A stretch of 64,000 bases of DNA from Bacteroidota bacterium (GCA_020403265.1 JADBXZ010000018.1:37258-101257), one strand, 5' to 3'; positions 38,701 through 47,672 are shown, counted from the stretch's first letter. The notes: generated from the letters alone by a model not told the origin. Translations and numbers: made by a program.

Positions 38701-40863
38701 GTTGAATGGTCCGTGAATTTGCCTTATGGAGACAGCACCGTTTATTATTGGCGAGTAAGCAAGGATAGTCTATCACCCGTTGATAAATTTAATTGGCGAG
38801 AAAGCAGCTTCCAAACAATTGCTAATAAAAGCGGTTGGGGTCAGGCTCATTTTTTTCAATTTAAAAACAACACCTATCGTTTCACTCAATTTAAAAGAAA
38901 CCTTCGCAAGTTTGTATTTGAAAACAACAAACACAGCATACAATGCAGAAATGGTGTTCCACCGTTTTTAGAGGGCATTAGCATTAATTGGTTTTATAAC
39001 AACCTCACCATGAGCAGTTGGGGCTGTGCGCCTAATGGCTGGAACATTGCAGTGTTTGATTCTGTATCAGGCATACCACATGAAGTAGTTAGTGTGAACT
39101 GGCCTGCCTCCGGACCCGGTACATACAGCAACTGCGTTTGTGTGAGTAATCAAATTTTAAGTGTTTACTCGTTTGGAAGTGGCAACTATTGTGGTTTTGG
39201 AGGTTGGCAAAATAGTTTGGAGAATTTTTTAACGACCTTACCTAACAACACCTACATTCTCGCATATACATTATTAGATGCACAAAAACGTTTTTACAGC
39301 AATAATTTATTCAACGCCTTCGAGAGTTACGGTGCAGGCAACATCAGAAATGTAAACGATACGCTACCTTATATTTTATTTGGCAAAAAGGGAATGCCTA
39401 TTGGGCAAGCCAAGGAAGTTTGGGGCACTCTAAAATCATCGGTCATCCAATTAAAAGACTCAATTACAACTAAATGGAATAGCGGTTATATTTTAAGCGA
39501 AACCATTGGACCAAGCTATAAATGGAATAGTTTGCATTGGCGTGTAAGTGCACTTGAAAACAATCCGGGTGATACCACCATGTTAAAATTAATAGGCATT
39601 CAAAAAAACGGACAAGTGGATACCTTGCAAACATTTCCGAAAGACAGTGCCGATATTTTAAATTTGGGAGCTTATGTGAACGCAAATTTACACCCTTACA
39701 TTCGCTTGATTGCTTTTACAAAAGACAGAGTCAACAGTACATCACCTCAATTAAAACGCTGGCAAGTACTATATGACGAAGCACCTGAATGTGCCATTAA
39801 TCCTAAAAAAGGATTTCAAGCGCTTAATACTAATTTGCAGGAAGGTGATGTAACCACTTTTATATTCCCGATTGAAAACATCGGCAAAAAAACATTTGCG
39901 GATAGTTTAGTGGTTACCTATTGGTTAGAAGACAACCAGCAAAACAAAATTGTGCAACAACAAAAACTGAAACGCAAATTGTTTGCACCAGGTGAAATTT
40001 TCTTAGACACAGTTAAACTAAACACTTATCAATTAGTTGGGAAAAATAAATTCTGGATTTATGTTAATCCCAATTACAATAACAGGTACCAAACAGAGCA
40101 ACATCAATTTAACAACATTGGCCGATATAATTTTACGGTAGATCGCGACATTACCAATCCATTACTGGATGTAACCTTTGACGGTTACCGCATTTTAAAC
40201 GGCGATTTAGTGTCGGCCAAACCAAAAATACTTATTACACTTAAAGATGAAAATAAATTTTTAGAGCTAAACGATACGGCCAGTTTTGAAGTGCGATTAA
40301 AACAACCCAATCAAAATAGCTTTAACAGACTGTTTTTTGCAAACAATTTACAATTTACACCTGCTAACCTACCAAAAAACAGTTGCTCCATTAACTACCA
40401 ACCGCAATTAGCTGTTGACGGTAAATACAGTTTGCAAATTAAAGCCAAAGACCGCAGTAACAATAAAAGTGGTTTTAATAATTATACCATTGATTTTGAA
40501 GTAAACAATCAGCCAAGCATTACACAAATTTTAAATTATCCCAATCCTTTTAATAACAGTACCCGCTTTGTTTTTACGTTAACCGGCAGTGAAATACCGG
40601 AAGTTTTTACCATTCAGATAATGACGGTGAGTGGTAAATTGGTAAAAGAAATTACCAGAGCCGAACTGGGCGAATTAAAAATTGGACGCAACATCACTCA
40701 ATATGCCTGGGATGGCAGAGATAATTTCGGTGATAGGCTCGCCAACGGAATATACTTGTACAAAGTAATTACCAAATTAAATGGCAACGATATGGATAAA
40801 AAAGCCAGCGAAGCCGATAAATTTTTCGTTAAAGAATTTGGGAAAATGGTATTGATGAGGTGA
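35782..40863 (+). CDS. C25-family (gingipain-like) T9SS sortase, PorU/PorU2 type
   Basis: 1693 residues if the overlapping ATG is used. An ATG at 35860 gives a proper signal peptide (MHVKGKLLIVITLLFL), so 1667 residues is more likely. The C25 catalytic His667 (FFGHGSEQGF) and Cys697 (NSCYSGNMYV, numbering from 35782) are present. After the protease domain come large beta-rich regions and a C-terminal FlgD-like module (YAWDGRDNFG, ANGIYLYKV). PorU removes the sorting domain from T9SS cargo and links it to anionic lipopolysaccharide. The long size fits the PorU2 subgroup. Confidence 0.85.
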   Translation: MITRKAIYRAKLIAEVSKTTFEYLSIMHVKGKLLIVITLLFLSIKTSAQAYNAWVKTNQIYYKFPITSSGIYQIDSAVLAGKFNLSTLNPKNFQLFFAGKEQPLYISGESDNKINTGDFLQFYLNIQDANLDSLIYTNINYLPNRYQFIFNDTVYAFLTTNSSNNKLRFTIETDTSWASYPAANYVYSNKVFKPVDSYNAVNHYPFSASDPRYTQNEGYGLRFNKGALISTNFSPLNIYTTTPLPTFLSFAFAGFSKENTGQIDHQIETGYLNQSGTSIVLKDTSFFSYQPFLQNFTVTNQNFNSLSQLFIRSVANPSFSAFNNSTMLHYISYTYPQQLNLNSTNYHEWISHNGNSGTKQFYNFINFSSTNTLVMCYDITNLKKIPAVLHSSNQLKLIVPNGPDNKKIVVANQDAVKLVTQLVNVNQNNPFSNFKNSNATNPYVLIYHNITKPAALAYKQYRQSIAGGSYQVIDANIDELYEQFAFGTNKHPVAIKNFVRYLIDSLPAKPKYVFLLGKGIKKEDLVAAYQTQNFIPTMGIPSSDALLVAGISPSANPSRPEIPIGRFPAINNTEALDYLQKVQEHEVSGLADWKKRGLHFVGGDNPTLTNLIAGYMSTYESMFKDTLIGGEVYTYQKNTTAPIQTNISDSIIKTINNGASVINFFGHGSEQGFDQAIDDPTVYNNVGKYPLLISNSCYSGNMYVFGRRSVSERYTFTKQKGSIAFIATSSLGFPYALHNFTWNFYKSLTATRYNQGIGDMMQEAITNATFLGDELTQFTALDMALNGDPALKITCGNLPDYSIKNNDVTLTTNVYPDSIGIFIKHKNLGKAVPDSFFVRITRTFPNNDSITILKRVKAPFYKDSLKVFTALDFNRGIGLNKFKITLDYFNENTEVTKNNNSTIGTIDMLISGGDIIPVYPYKYAVVPLSTTMTLKASTSDPFAPSFNYRFQLDTTDTFLNPISNTVIPSSGGVVEWSVNLPYGDSTVYYWRVSKDSLSPVDKFNWRESSFQTIANKSGWGQAHFFQFKNNTYRFTQFKRNLRKFVFENNKHSIQCRNGVPPFLEGISINWFYNNLTMSSWGCAPNGWNIAVFDSVSGIPHEVVSVNWPASGPGTYSNCVCVSNQILSVYSFGSGNYCGFGGWQNSLENFLTTLPNNTYILAYTLLDAQKRFYSNNLFNAFESYGAGNIRNVNDTLPYILFGKKGMPIGQAKEVWGTLKSSVIQLKDSITTKWNSGYILSETIGPSYKWNSLHWRVSALENNPGDTTMLKLIGIQKNGQVDTLQTFPKDSADILNLGAYVNANLHPYIRLIAFTKDRVNSTSPQLKRWQVLYDEAPECAINPKKGFQALNTNLQEGDVTTFIFPIENIGKKTFADSLVVTYWLEDNQQNKIVQQQKLKRKLFAPGEIFLDTVKLNTYQLVGKNKFWIYVNPNYNNRYQTEQHQFNNIGRYNFTVDRDITNPLLDVTFDGYRILNGDLVSAKPKILITLKDENKFLELNDTASFEVRLKQPNQNSFNRLFFANNLQFTPANLPKNSCSINYQPQLAVDGKYSLQIKAKDRSNNKSGFNNYTIDFEVNNQPSITQILNYPNPFNNSTRFVFTLTGSEIPEVFTIQIMTVSGKLVKEITRAELGELKIGRNITQYAWDGRDNFGDRLANGIYLYKVITKLNGNDMDKKASEADKFFVKEFGKMVLMR

Positions 40864-40992
40864 TTGATGCTAGTGAGTTATTCTTGAAATTACATCCCTT
40901 CACCCAAAAGTTGATTATTAAATAAACCGATTTTTTAAATCATAGTAACCTAAATTAAGTGTAAATTAGGCTTAGTTTTTATATCATCAATC

Positions 40993-43900
40993 ATGGGCAT
41001 CCGTTACCTTTTTTTGAGTCTTTTAATTTGTAACTTTTTAGTTGCACAAACCGAGTATTTAGATTACCGAAGCGTTACCAACCCGCTTTATTGGAAAAAT
41101 CGTAAACCCATTGAAGGCTATTGGCAACAGGATGTACACTACAACATCAAAGCCAATTTAAATGATAGCACTGATATTATCAGCGGCGAAGAAGAACTGA
41201 CCTATTGGAATAACTCCCCTTACACCCTCAGTTTCGTTTATTTTCATCTATACAGCAATGCTCAAACCAAAAACTCATATGCTGCAGACTTATACAAAAA
41301 CAACAATTATCATTTAAAATTTGGTAAATACCGCGATGCCGGTAAAGGTACCGAGGTTGAGCGCATTCAAATGAATAATCAGGACCTTAAAACCGAATTG
41401 GATAACACCATTTTAAAAGTGTATCTTGCTAAGCCTCTGAAGCCGGGCGAACAAGCCACCTTTACAATTAATTTCAAAACTTATTTTGATAAAGAAGCTA
41501 TTCGCAACCGCATGAAACTGTTTAATTCATTTGGAAGTAAACATTACGACATTGTACATTGGTACCCCCGCGTTACGGTGATTGATGCTAAATTTGGCTG
41601 GAATACCGACCAGCACATGGATCATGAATTTTACGGAGATTATGGTTCTTTTCATGTGGAGCTAACTTTACCAAACAACTACATTGCAGATGGTACAGGT
41701 GTAATGACCAATGAAGCAGAAATGTTACCGGAAGACTTAAGAAAAAAATTAGACATCAGTAACTTCCTCAAGAAACCATTTAATTCGCCACCATCAGTTG
41801 TGATTGCCAAAGATGGAACCAAAAAAACCTGGAAGTTTAGCGCCATTAATGTGCACGATGTTGCCTATACTGCCGACCCAAATTATAGAATTGGTGAAGT
41901 AAATGCCAATGGTGTAAGATGTATTGCGCTTGTTCAGGAGCCTCATGCAGCAGGTTGGTACAATGCCGCTGCTTACATTGCGAAAGTGATTGATGTTAAC
42001 TCCTATAACATTGGCCCTTACCATTACCCAAAAATGATTTGCGCAGATGCACAAGACGGCATGGAATACCCTATGTTAACCTTATGCGGCGGAACTGACC
42101 CCGGTTACAGAAGCCTTTTTGTGCATGAAATGACACACAATTGGTTTATGGGAATGGTAGGTAGCAACGAAAATTACCGTGCTTTTTTAGATGAAGGTTT
42201 TACCCAATTTTATACGGCAGATACTTATCAATTTATTGATGGGCCTATTGAAATAGAAGGCACGCCAAGAAATAAATATGCTGCAAGATTTACCGAACCG
42301 CAACGCGTGATTGATAATGAAATATACAATAGTTATTATGTAACAAACGTAACACGAGGCGAAGAAGCTACTTTAAACACTCATAGCGATGACTTCAATG
42401 GTGGCATCCGTCATGGTGGGGGCTACGGCCAAGTATACACGAAGGCTGCTACCATGTTGAAGAATTTAGAGTATGTACTTGGAAGAGCTCTATTTGATAA
42501 AGCCATGCAACATTATTTTAATCAATGGAAATTTGCTCACCCCTACCCCGAAGACTTTAGAAATTCCATCATTGGCTACACAGGCATTGATCTCAATTGG
42601 TTTTTTGACCAATGGATAGAAACCTCCAAAACCATTGACTACAAAATAGGCAGAATAAAAAACATCAAAAACGGCAATTACGCTATCACCTTTAAACGTA
42701 AAGGCAGTATGCAAATGCCGATTGATTTTGTAGTAATAGATAAAAATGATAGCGCACATCATTATAACATTCCAAACACCTGGTTCGAAAAACCAACCAA
42801 AGCCAATACCTTACCCCGCTGGATTGGCTGGGGACCTAAATTAAAACCGACATATACTGCAACTGTTAACATTGGAAGTGCCATAAAAAATGTGATCATT
42901 GATCCGTCGTACCGCATGGCAGATGTTGATATGACCAATAACATTAAACGAAAAAAAATAAATCTGCGTTTTGATCATCACATTTACAACCCACCCAATT
43001 GGAAACAGTATGATTTGCGTATCAGGCCCAGTCTTTGGTACAATGGTTATGATGGAGTTAAAATGGGAGCTTTTTTAAGCGGCGATTATTTAACCATCAA
43101 ACACAATTTTGATTTAGGTGTATGGGTTAGCACCGGTATTGGTAGAAGTTACATGGATAGCAGCATTAACAAAAATTTGATTCAACCAATAACGGATAAA
43201 CAATTTGGGATTAATGATTATAACAAAATAAGTTTTTTATTTAATTATAAAACAAACTTAAACAGGTACATTAAAAAATCAAACGTGTACTTGCAATTAA
43301 AAAGCTTAGACGGTTTGGACGGTGGCACACTTGGTTTTGAAAAGAAAAGCAACAATGACAAAAGCAGATATTACGCACACTTAAAAGCCATGTGGCGAGA
43401 TATGCCGCAGGATTTGGTTTATTTAATTAATTATAATGAATGGAGCTATCGCCAACTAAATTCAGCCATTCATGTTGGAATGGATCATGTTTACAAATAC
43501 AAAAAAGGAACAGGCAATATTAACATTAACTTACGAAGCAGTGCATTTACAAATGATTTTGATTACAGTGCTGCAAGCATCACTACCATTAATAAAAATA
43601 ATTTAGGGAAAATTGATGTTAACACGAGGGTATTTGCGCAAATTGGTTTCGGCAAAAATTTACCAAGTGAGAGCATGCTTTATGTGGCCGGAGCCAACAA
43701 TGAAGAATTAATGGACAATAAATATACCCGAAGCATGGGTATCATTCCGCCTAACTGGGGAGGTTTCGGTAATGTAACAAATCATTTTCATGCAGGCGGA
43801 GGCCTTGGTTTAAGAGGTTACTCGGGTTATTTGCTGGCACAAACAAATTCTGATGGCACACAAAGTTTTAATTACAAAGGAACCACTGGAGCTGCAATTA

Positions 43901-44220
43901 ATACAGAAATAGAATTTGGTAAATTACTTAAAAAATTAAATCCTAAATTTTTAAAAAACAGCATTAAACTTAATCCGTATTTATTTGCTGATGCAGGTAT
44001 CATTAATACAAATGTTCCGGGAAAAGCCAATGTAATGAGTGATGTGATGGCAGATGCCGGAGCAGGCATTGCATTGAGCATTGTGCGTTGGGGGCCGTTG
44101 TATGATGTTAAACCATTAACCATTCGTTTTGATGCACCAATTTTTATTAACCGTTTACCATTTGAAGAAACAAATTATGTTCAATTCAGATGGGTAATTG
44201 GAATTAATAAAGCGTTTTGA
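40993..44220 (+). CDS. M1-type metallopeptidase fused to an Omp85-like barrel
   Basis: 1075 residues with a signal peptide. M1 aminopeptidase-like domain: exopeptidase-like motif DGMEYP, zinc site HEMTH (378-382) and Glu401 in FLDEGFTQ. The C-terminal 400 residues look like an outer-membrane barrel: a GLGLRGYSGY motif at 938-946 resembling the Omp85 L6 motif, and a C-terminal FRWVIGINKAF ending in an aromatic residue. This is the last gene before the cassette array. The barrel assignment is inference from motifs. Confidence 0.85.
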   Translation: MGIRYLFLSLLICNFLVAQTEYLDYRSVTNPLYWKNRKPIEGYWQQDVHYNIKANLNDSTDIISGEEELTYWNNSPYTLSFVYFHLYSNAQTKNSYAADLYKNNNYHLKFGKYRDAGKGTEVERIQMNNQDLKTELDNTILKVYLAKPLKPGEQATFTINFKTYFDKEAIRNRMKLFNSFGSKHYDIVHWYPRVTVIDAKFGWNTDQHMDHEFYGDYGSFHVELTLPNNYIADGTGVMTNEAEMLPEDLRKKLDISNFLKKPFNSPPSVVIAKDGTKKTWKFSAINVHDVAYTADPNYRIGEVNANGVRCIALVQEPHAAGWYNAAAYIAKVIDVNSYNIGPYHYPKMICADAQDGMEYPMLTLCGGTDPGYRSLFVHEMTHNWFMGMVGSNENYRAFLDEGFTQFYTADTYQFIDGPIEIEGTPRNKYAARFTEPQRVIDNEIYNSYYVTNVTRGEEATLNTHSDDFNGGIRHGGGYGQVYTKAATMLKNLEYVLGRALFDKAMQHYFNQWKFAHPYPEDFRNSIIGYTGIDLNWFFDQWIETSKTIDYKIGRIKNIKNGNYAITFKRKGSMQMPIDFVVIDKNDSAHHYNIPNTWFEKPTKANTLPRWIGWGPKLKPTYTATVNIGSAIKNVIIDPSYRMADVDMTNNIKRKKINLRFDHHIYNPPNWKQYDLRIRPSLWYNGYDGVKMGAFLSGDYLTIKHNFDLGVWVSTGIGRSYMDSSINKNLIQPITDKQFGINDYNKISFLFNYKTNLNRYIKKSNVYLQLKSLDGLDGGTLGFEKKSNNDKSRYYAHLKAMWRDMPQDLVYLINYNEWSYRQLNSAIHVGMDHVYKYKKGTGNININLRSSAFTNDFDYSAASITTINKNNLGKIDVNTRVFAQIGFGKNLPSESMLYVAGANNEELMDNKYTRSMGIIPPNWGGFGNVTNHFHAGGGLGLRGYSGYLLAQTNSDGTQSFNYKGTTGAAINTEIEFGKLLKKLNPKFLKNSIKLNPYLFADAGIINTNVPGKANVMSDVMADAGAGIALSIVRWGPLYDVKPLTIRFDAPIFINRLPFEETNYVQFRWVIGINKAF

Positions 44221-44241
44221 TTGGAATAATCAGTAATCAAC

Positions 44242-44466
44242 CAGCTAACTGCTATGATTATGATGAAAGTTCTTCCGAGAGAATAACTTTTGCGGGACTA
44301 GGCGTTCGGGCGGGTTTCGGAGCCTCATCTGTCTATACTTACAAATGCTTGCTTCAAGATACAAATGTTTTTTAGCGAGTCGCAAATAAAATTTCCCGAA
44401 TGGGAAATTGATTTTGTATGCGAGCGATGACCGAGTCCGCCGCATTGCGCTTGCTTGGTGTTAGCT
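44242..44466 (-). repeat. attC-like site 1 (terminal, left end of array)
   Basis: CAGCTAAC (44242) and GTTAGCTG (44460) are complementary ends. Right arm CCGCCGCATTGCGCTTGCTTGG is matched only poorly by the left arm around 44299-44325. It contains the shared inner block CTGTCTATACTT / AAGATACAAATGTTTTTTAGCG. This fills most of the gap between 44220 and 44555. Confidence 0.6.
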
Positions 44467-44554
44467 GAAGCCCACATTGTATAGGTATTCAAAGTGTCTA
44501 CTGACTAACGTAGGAATTCGCATGAACACTTTGAACGACTAAAACTATTGTCGC

Positions 44555-44764
44555 CTATATTTCAATAAGAACAGTATGTCTCGCTATACTTCTTGTCACA
44601 ATGTAGTCTATATTTTTACCTGATAATTTTTTTACTTCTTCAAGGCTTGGTACTTTTCCATGTAGTTTGTCAACAGTAGCCATAATAAAGCTGTTGTCGG
44701 TAAGTGAAATTTGAAGGCTTCCGTCTTCAAGAACATTTGATACAAATCCATTTTGTTTTTTCAT
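44555..44764 (-). CDS. Small cassette-borne protein, unknown function
   Basis: 69 residues, no signal peptide. The pattern DGSLQISLTDNSFIMATVDK followed by SGKNIDYIVTRSIARHTVLIEI looks like a small beta-barrel (OB-like), but similarity to IF-1 or other S1-type proteins is too weak to claim. Only gene of the terminal cassette. ATG start, stop about 90 bases from attC-like site 1. Confidence 0.55.
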   Translation of the reverse strand: MKKQNGFVSNVLEDGSLQISLTDNSFIMATVDKLHGKVPSLEEVKKLSGKNIDYIVTRSIARHTVLIEI

Positions 44765-44925
44765 GATGCTTTTTTAGTTGTAAAAGTAAGTCCGAATTTT
44801 GTGTAGGCAATGATAAATATTGTCCTTATTCTCAACGTAAAAAAGTGTTGCTCTTGTTGGCAATAATCGTCGAGCGGAAAAAGTCGGAAGTAAATGTGTC
44901 CTTTTAGAATATCCCACGTGGGTTG

Positions 44926-45126
44926 CAGCTAACGTTTTCCAAGCAGGCGCAGGCGGCTTTATGAAAATTCATCTGTCTACCCGCACCAAACTTACATACG
45001 AAGATACATGTTTTTTAGCGGAGGCAATCCGCCGCGGCGGAAAAAAACTGTCTGCGAAGCAGGCATTAATATAAGCCGAAGCCCTTGTTGTCCAGCCGCA
45101 TGCGCTTGCTTGGTGTTGTTTGCTGA
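44926..45126 (-). repeat. attC-like site 2
   Basis: Left end CAGCTAAC, right end GTTGTTTGCTG. Arms CCAAGCAGGCGCAGGCGGC and GCCGCATGCGCTTGCTTGG pair over 19 positions with two mismatches. The inner block ATCTGTCTACC / GAAGATACATGTTTTTTAGCGG is shared with sites 1 and 9. The right core is unusual (GTTG instead of GTTA). It occupies the gap 44765-45139 together with 160 bases of AT-rich leader. Confidence 0.75.
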
Positions 45127-45139
45127 AAGCGAACGTCAA

Positions 45140-45736
45140 CTAAAAGCTGGTCAGGAAATAAAGACTAATCGCTATAACGTCCGCTGCCCAAATTAATAAT
45201 AATAGCTTGTCGGTAAAGCGGTCAAGGCCGTCATTGAAGAAGAACGAAACAAATGTCGGAAATAAAATGAATGAATAAAAAATCAAATTATTTGTCAAAC
45301 CATACATGAGTGACCAGGATTTTTGAGTGAAATAAATTGGTTTTCCGTAATAGTTGCGAACTATAATTACGGTATCGCCTGTTACCAATTTAGGTAAATC
45401 GACATTAATTAATTTAGCAAAGTAATGTCCGTATTGGGTTTCAAGAGAGACTTCTGTAACTTGATAAGAGCCTCGCCTTGAGTGGGCCTGATATTCCTCT
45501 ATTTCACAATTGTTTAAAACCTCTTGTCTTGTTGTGTTGATTATTTCATGTGTCGAACATACTATAACAAACAAGCTGAAATATAATAATCGTCCGACCC
45601 ATACGGAGATAAAAAAGAAACTTTTCCTGTATTTACGATTGTAAAGTCTCCGGCGCCTTTTTTCAAGAATTTTATTTTGTTCAAGTGTCTGAAGAGCTTT
45701 TTGAATTGATTTTGTACTAGGCCTGGGTCTCCTCAT
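45140..45736 (-). CDS. Cassette-borne membrane protein, unknown function
   Basis: 198 residues from the ATG at 45736; a longer frame from 45772 would begin inside the junction between the site-3 core and a small inserted element and is unlikely. A basic N-terminus (KRRRRLYNRKYRK) precedes a transmembrane segment (SFFFISVWVGRLLYFSLF), a polar beta-rich loop of about 80 residues, and two more membrane segments (NLIFYSFILFPTFVSFFF and LLLLIWAADVIAISLYFL). No family recognised. Confidence 0.65.
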   Translation of the reverse strand: MRRPRPSTKSIQKALQTLEQNKILEKRRRRLYNRKYRKSFFFISVWVGRLLYFSLFVIVCSTHEIINTTRQEVLNNCEIEEYQAHSRRGSYQVTEVSLETQYGHYFAKLINVDLPKLVTGDTVIIVRNYYGKPIYFTQKSWSLMYGLTNNLIFYSFILFPTFVSFFFNDGLDRFTDKLLLLIWAADVIAISLYFLTSF

Positions 45737-45762
45737 ATTTGTCGAATGTCTGATGCTTTTTG

Positions 45763-46065
45763 CACATAACATCAGCCTGTGAAAAACTAAGTTACGAATT
45801 TTTTCATACGGATACCTGCACTAAACAAATTCCATTTAAGCGATTCTCAGCCATTTCTTTTGAGTTTTTTCACAACCTGACGTTTTGCGGCTTGCGCAGT
45901 TTGGCTTTCGTAGAATCCTGTGTTTAAACCAACCAAACTTTATTAATTGCTTTACGCCGCCTCTTTTTTTGTTTAAAGTAAAAATAAACATTCCGCCGTT
46001 GGCGGGCAAATTTTAAACAAAAAACTTGGAGTCCGCCAAATTTCGCAATTGCCGCGTGTTATGTG
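45763..46065 (-). repeat. attC-like site 3, interrupted by a small inserted element
   Basis: Complementary ends CACATAAC (45763) and GTTATGTG (46058). Arms GCGGCTTGCGCAGTTTGGC (45887) and GCCAAATTTCGCAATTGCCGC pair. A 109-bp element with inverted ends lies between CACATAAC and the arm; without it the site would read CACATAACGTTTTGCGGC like other sites. It fills the gap 45773-46073. Confidence 0.75.
45772..45880. mobile_element. MITE-like 109-bp insertion inside attC-like site 3
   Basis: Ends TCAGCCTGTGAAAAACT (45772-45788) and, read on the other strand from 45880, TCAGGTTGTGAAAAAACT. The inverted match is about 15 of 17-18. No coding capacity. The flanks suggest a 1-2 bp target duplication (C or AC), which is too short to be decisive. 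The parent transposon is not in the window. Confidence 0.55.
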
Positions 46066-46073
46066 AATGAGCC

Positions 46074-47267
46074 TTAGTCCGCTTGTATTATAAGTTTTTT
46101 TCTTGCAGTCCCTTTGTCAGAAGTGATTTCAAGAAAATAAATACCGTTTGCTAGGTCAAAAGTAGCTATTGGTTTACTGTCAAACGTCATTTGTTCCTTA
46201 ACGCATTTACCGTTACTGTCAAACAACTTTATTTTATTTACTGGAATTGTCGATACGATAGAAAAGTTATTGTTGCAAGGATTTGGATAAACAGAAAATA
46301 AATCATTTTGTTCGTATTCTTTTATTCCAACTCCGCCATTTGTTGTTTTTATTATAGCACCATTTTGTCCGACCGCATAGCCAAGGGAATTATTTACGAA
46401 GAATACACCAAACAATGGTTGAGTTGTACTTGAAATTTGTGGTGACCAACTAACGCCGCCGTTTGTTGTTGTTACTATTGAGCTACTGCTTGGGAAACCG
46501 CCAACTGCAAAACCAGTTGATGTTGATGGAAATTTTATTGAATATAAACTTGAAGCGCCAGAGGATTGAGTATTCCAAGAAGAACCTGCATTATTGGTTG
46601 ATGCAATTTTTCCTGTTTGACTACTTACGGCAAATCCGTTATTAGCACTCGTAAAACAAATTGAACTAAACTCTTCTACGTTGTTTGAATAAACATTAGA
46701 CCAAGTCGAGCCGCCGTCTGTTGTTTTTATTATTGCGTCTGCGAAACCAAGACCAGAAATGTAGCCAGTAGTTAGATTATTAAAAAATAACGAGACCTTA
46801 CCATTACCAGAAGTAATTGTCATGGTTGTCCAAGTCAAACCTCCGTTAGTTGTTTTTAAGCAGGCTCCGCTTTCTCCAGCAATGTAACCATTGTTTGGGT
46901 CAAGAAAAAAAGGCTGATGTAATATTGCGTTGTTAATAGGACAAGTTTGAGAAGTCCAGTTAGTGCCACCATCAGTGGTTTTGATAATTGTCCCGCCATT
47001 GCCCACCGCCCAACCTGTCGAGGATGTAATAAAAAAAACACCCTGCAAATGATTTGTCGTGTTTGAAGTCTGCGGAATCCAATTTACACCTGCGTCAACG
47101 GTCTTAATAATTTTGCCGTTAAAGCCAACAACAAAACCGGTGTCTGCGTGAGTAAACCAAACAGCTCTTAACCATTCCGATGTCCCGGAAGTAAGATTTG
47201 TCCATTGAGCAAAGGTTGTTCTTGTCAACAGTGTTATTAATATTATGAATGTTATCCTCATAGGCAT
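46074..47267 (-). CDS. YCF48-like beta-propeller protein with T9SS type A sorting domain
   Basis: 397 residues: signal peptide, about seven repeats with the pattern GxAVGxxGxIIKTTDGGxxW typical of the YCF48/HCF136-like propeller, then a sorting domain beginning FSVYPNPCNNNFSI and ending KKLIIQAD. Bacterial surface members are of unknown function. Single gene of its cassette; the stop lies 9 bases from attC-like site 3, which is the tight packing usual for cassettes. Confidence 0.9.
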   Translation of the reverse strand: MPMRITFIILITLLTRTTFAQWTNLTSGTSEWLRAVWFTHADTGFVVGFNGKIIKTVDAGVNWIPQTSNTTNHLQGVFFITSSTGWAVGNGGTIIKTTDGGTNWTSQTCPINNAILHQPFFLDPNNGYIAGESGACLKTTNGGLTWTTMTITSGNGKVSLFFNNLTTGYISGLGFADAIIKTTDGGSTWSNVYSNNVEEFSSICFTSANNGFAVSSQTGKIASTNNAGSSWNTQSSGASSLYSIKFPSTSTGFAVGGFPSSSSIVTTTNGGVSWSPQISSTTQPLFGVFFVNNSLGYAVGQNGAIIKTTNGGVGIKEYEQNDLFSVYPNPCNNNFSIVSTIPVNKIKLFDSNGKCVKEQMTFDSKPIATFDLANGIYFLEITSDKGTARKKLIIQAD

Positions 47268-47268
47268 T

Positions 47269-47367
47269 GCACATAAAGGTTTGCAGCTACTTGCTGTTTT
47301 TTGCTAGATTAAATTTACACATTTGAGCGTTAACAAGCAAAAAATGGAGCAAGACCTGTGTTAGGCG
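47269..47367 (-). repeat. attC-like site 4 (short type)
   Basis: Left end GCACATAAAGG, right end GTTAGGC, which fits GTTRRRY exactly. Arms GCAGCTACTTGCTGTTTTTTGC and GCAAAAAATGGAGCAAGACCTG pair imperfectly. The core block TTACACATTTGAGCGTTAAC is shared with partial site 13. About 100 bp. Confidence 0.75.
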
Positions 47368-47517
47368 TTGGCTTTTTCTGCCCAATTGAGTTCTGCGTCC
47401 AGGTCAGCGTTTGAAAGTTCTATGTGAATAACTCGTCTTTGTTTGTTATTAGTTGTCCGACTTGAACTGCTTGGTCCCGGGAATCAAAGTGTCATCAAGG
47501 TCAAAAGATATTTTCAT
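47361..47517 (-). pseudogene. Remnant of a cassette-borne HAD-superfamily hydrolase
   Basis: From the ATG at 47517 the minus strand reads MKISFDLDDTLIPG, the classical HAD motif I (DxDDT), but stops at 47449 after 22 residues. In another frame the last part reads VIHIELSNADLDAELNWAEK and stops at 47361, inside the core of attC-like site 4, as cassette genes often do. Most of the gene is missing between. With sites 4 and 5 it fills the gap 47268-47698. Confidence 0.55.
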
Positions 47518-47536
47518 TTTTGTTGTCCCACAATTA

Positions 47537-47672
47537 CCGGTAACGTTCCGCGGCCTTTCGCTGTTGCCGAGTAAGGGAAGTTAATTTGTCCTGCTAAGAT
47601 AATAATAAATGAGAAACGAAATATTGAATTTTAGTAAGTAAACGGCAATGGCGCAAGACCGCTGTTACCTGC
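47537..47672 (-). repeat. attC-like site 5
   Basis: Left end CCGGTAACG, right end GTTACCTGCTGG. Arms CCGCGGCCTTTCGCTGTTGCCG and CGGCAATGGCGCAAGACCGC pair imperfectly. The inner region is AT-rich and unlike other sites. Confidence 0.75.

Noticed and set aside
44555..44764. IF-1-like protein
   Set aside because: Only a loose resemblance in beta pattern; the conserved IF-1 residues are missing, so it is left as unknown.
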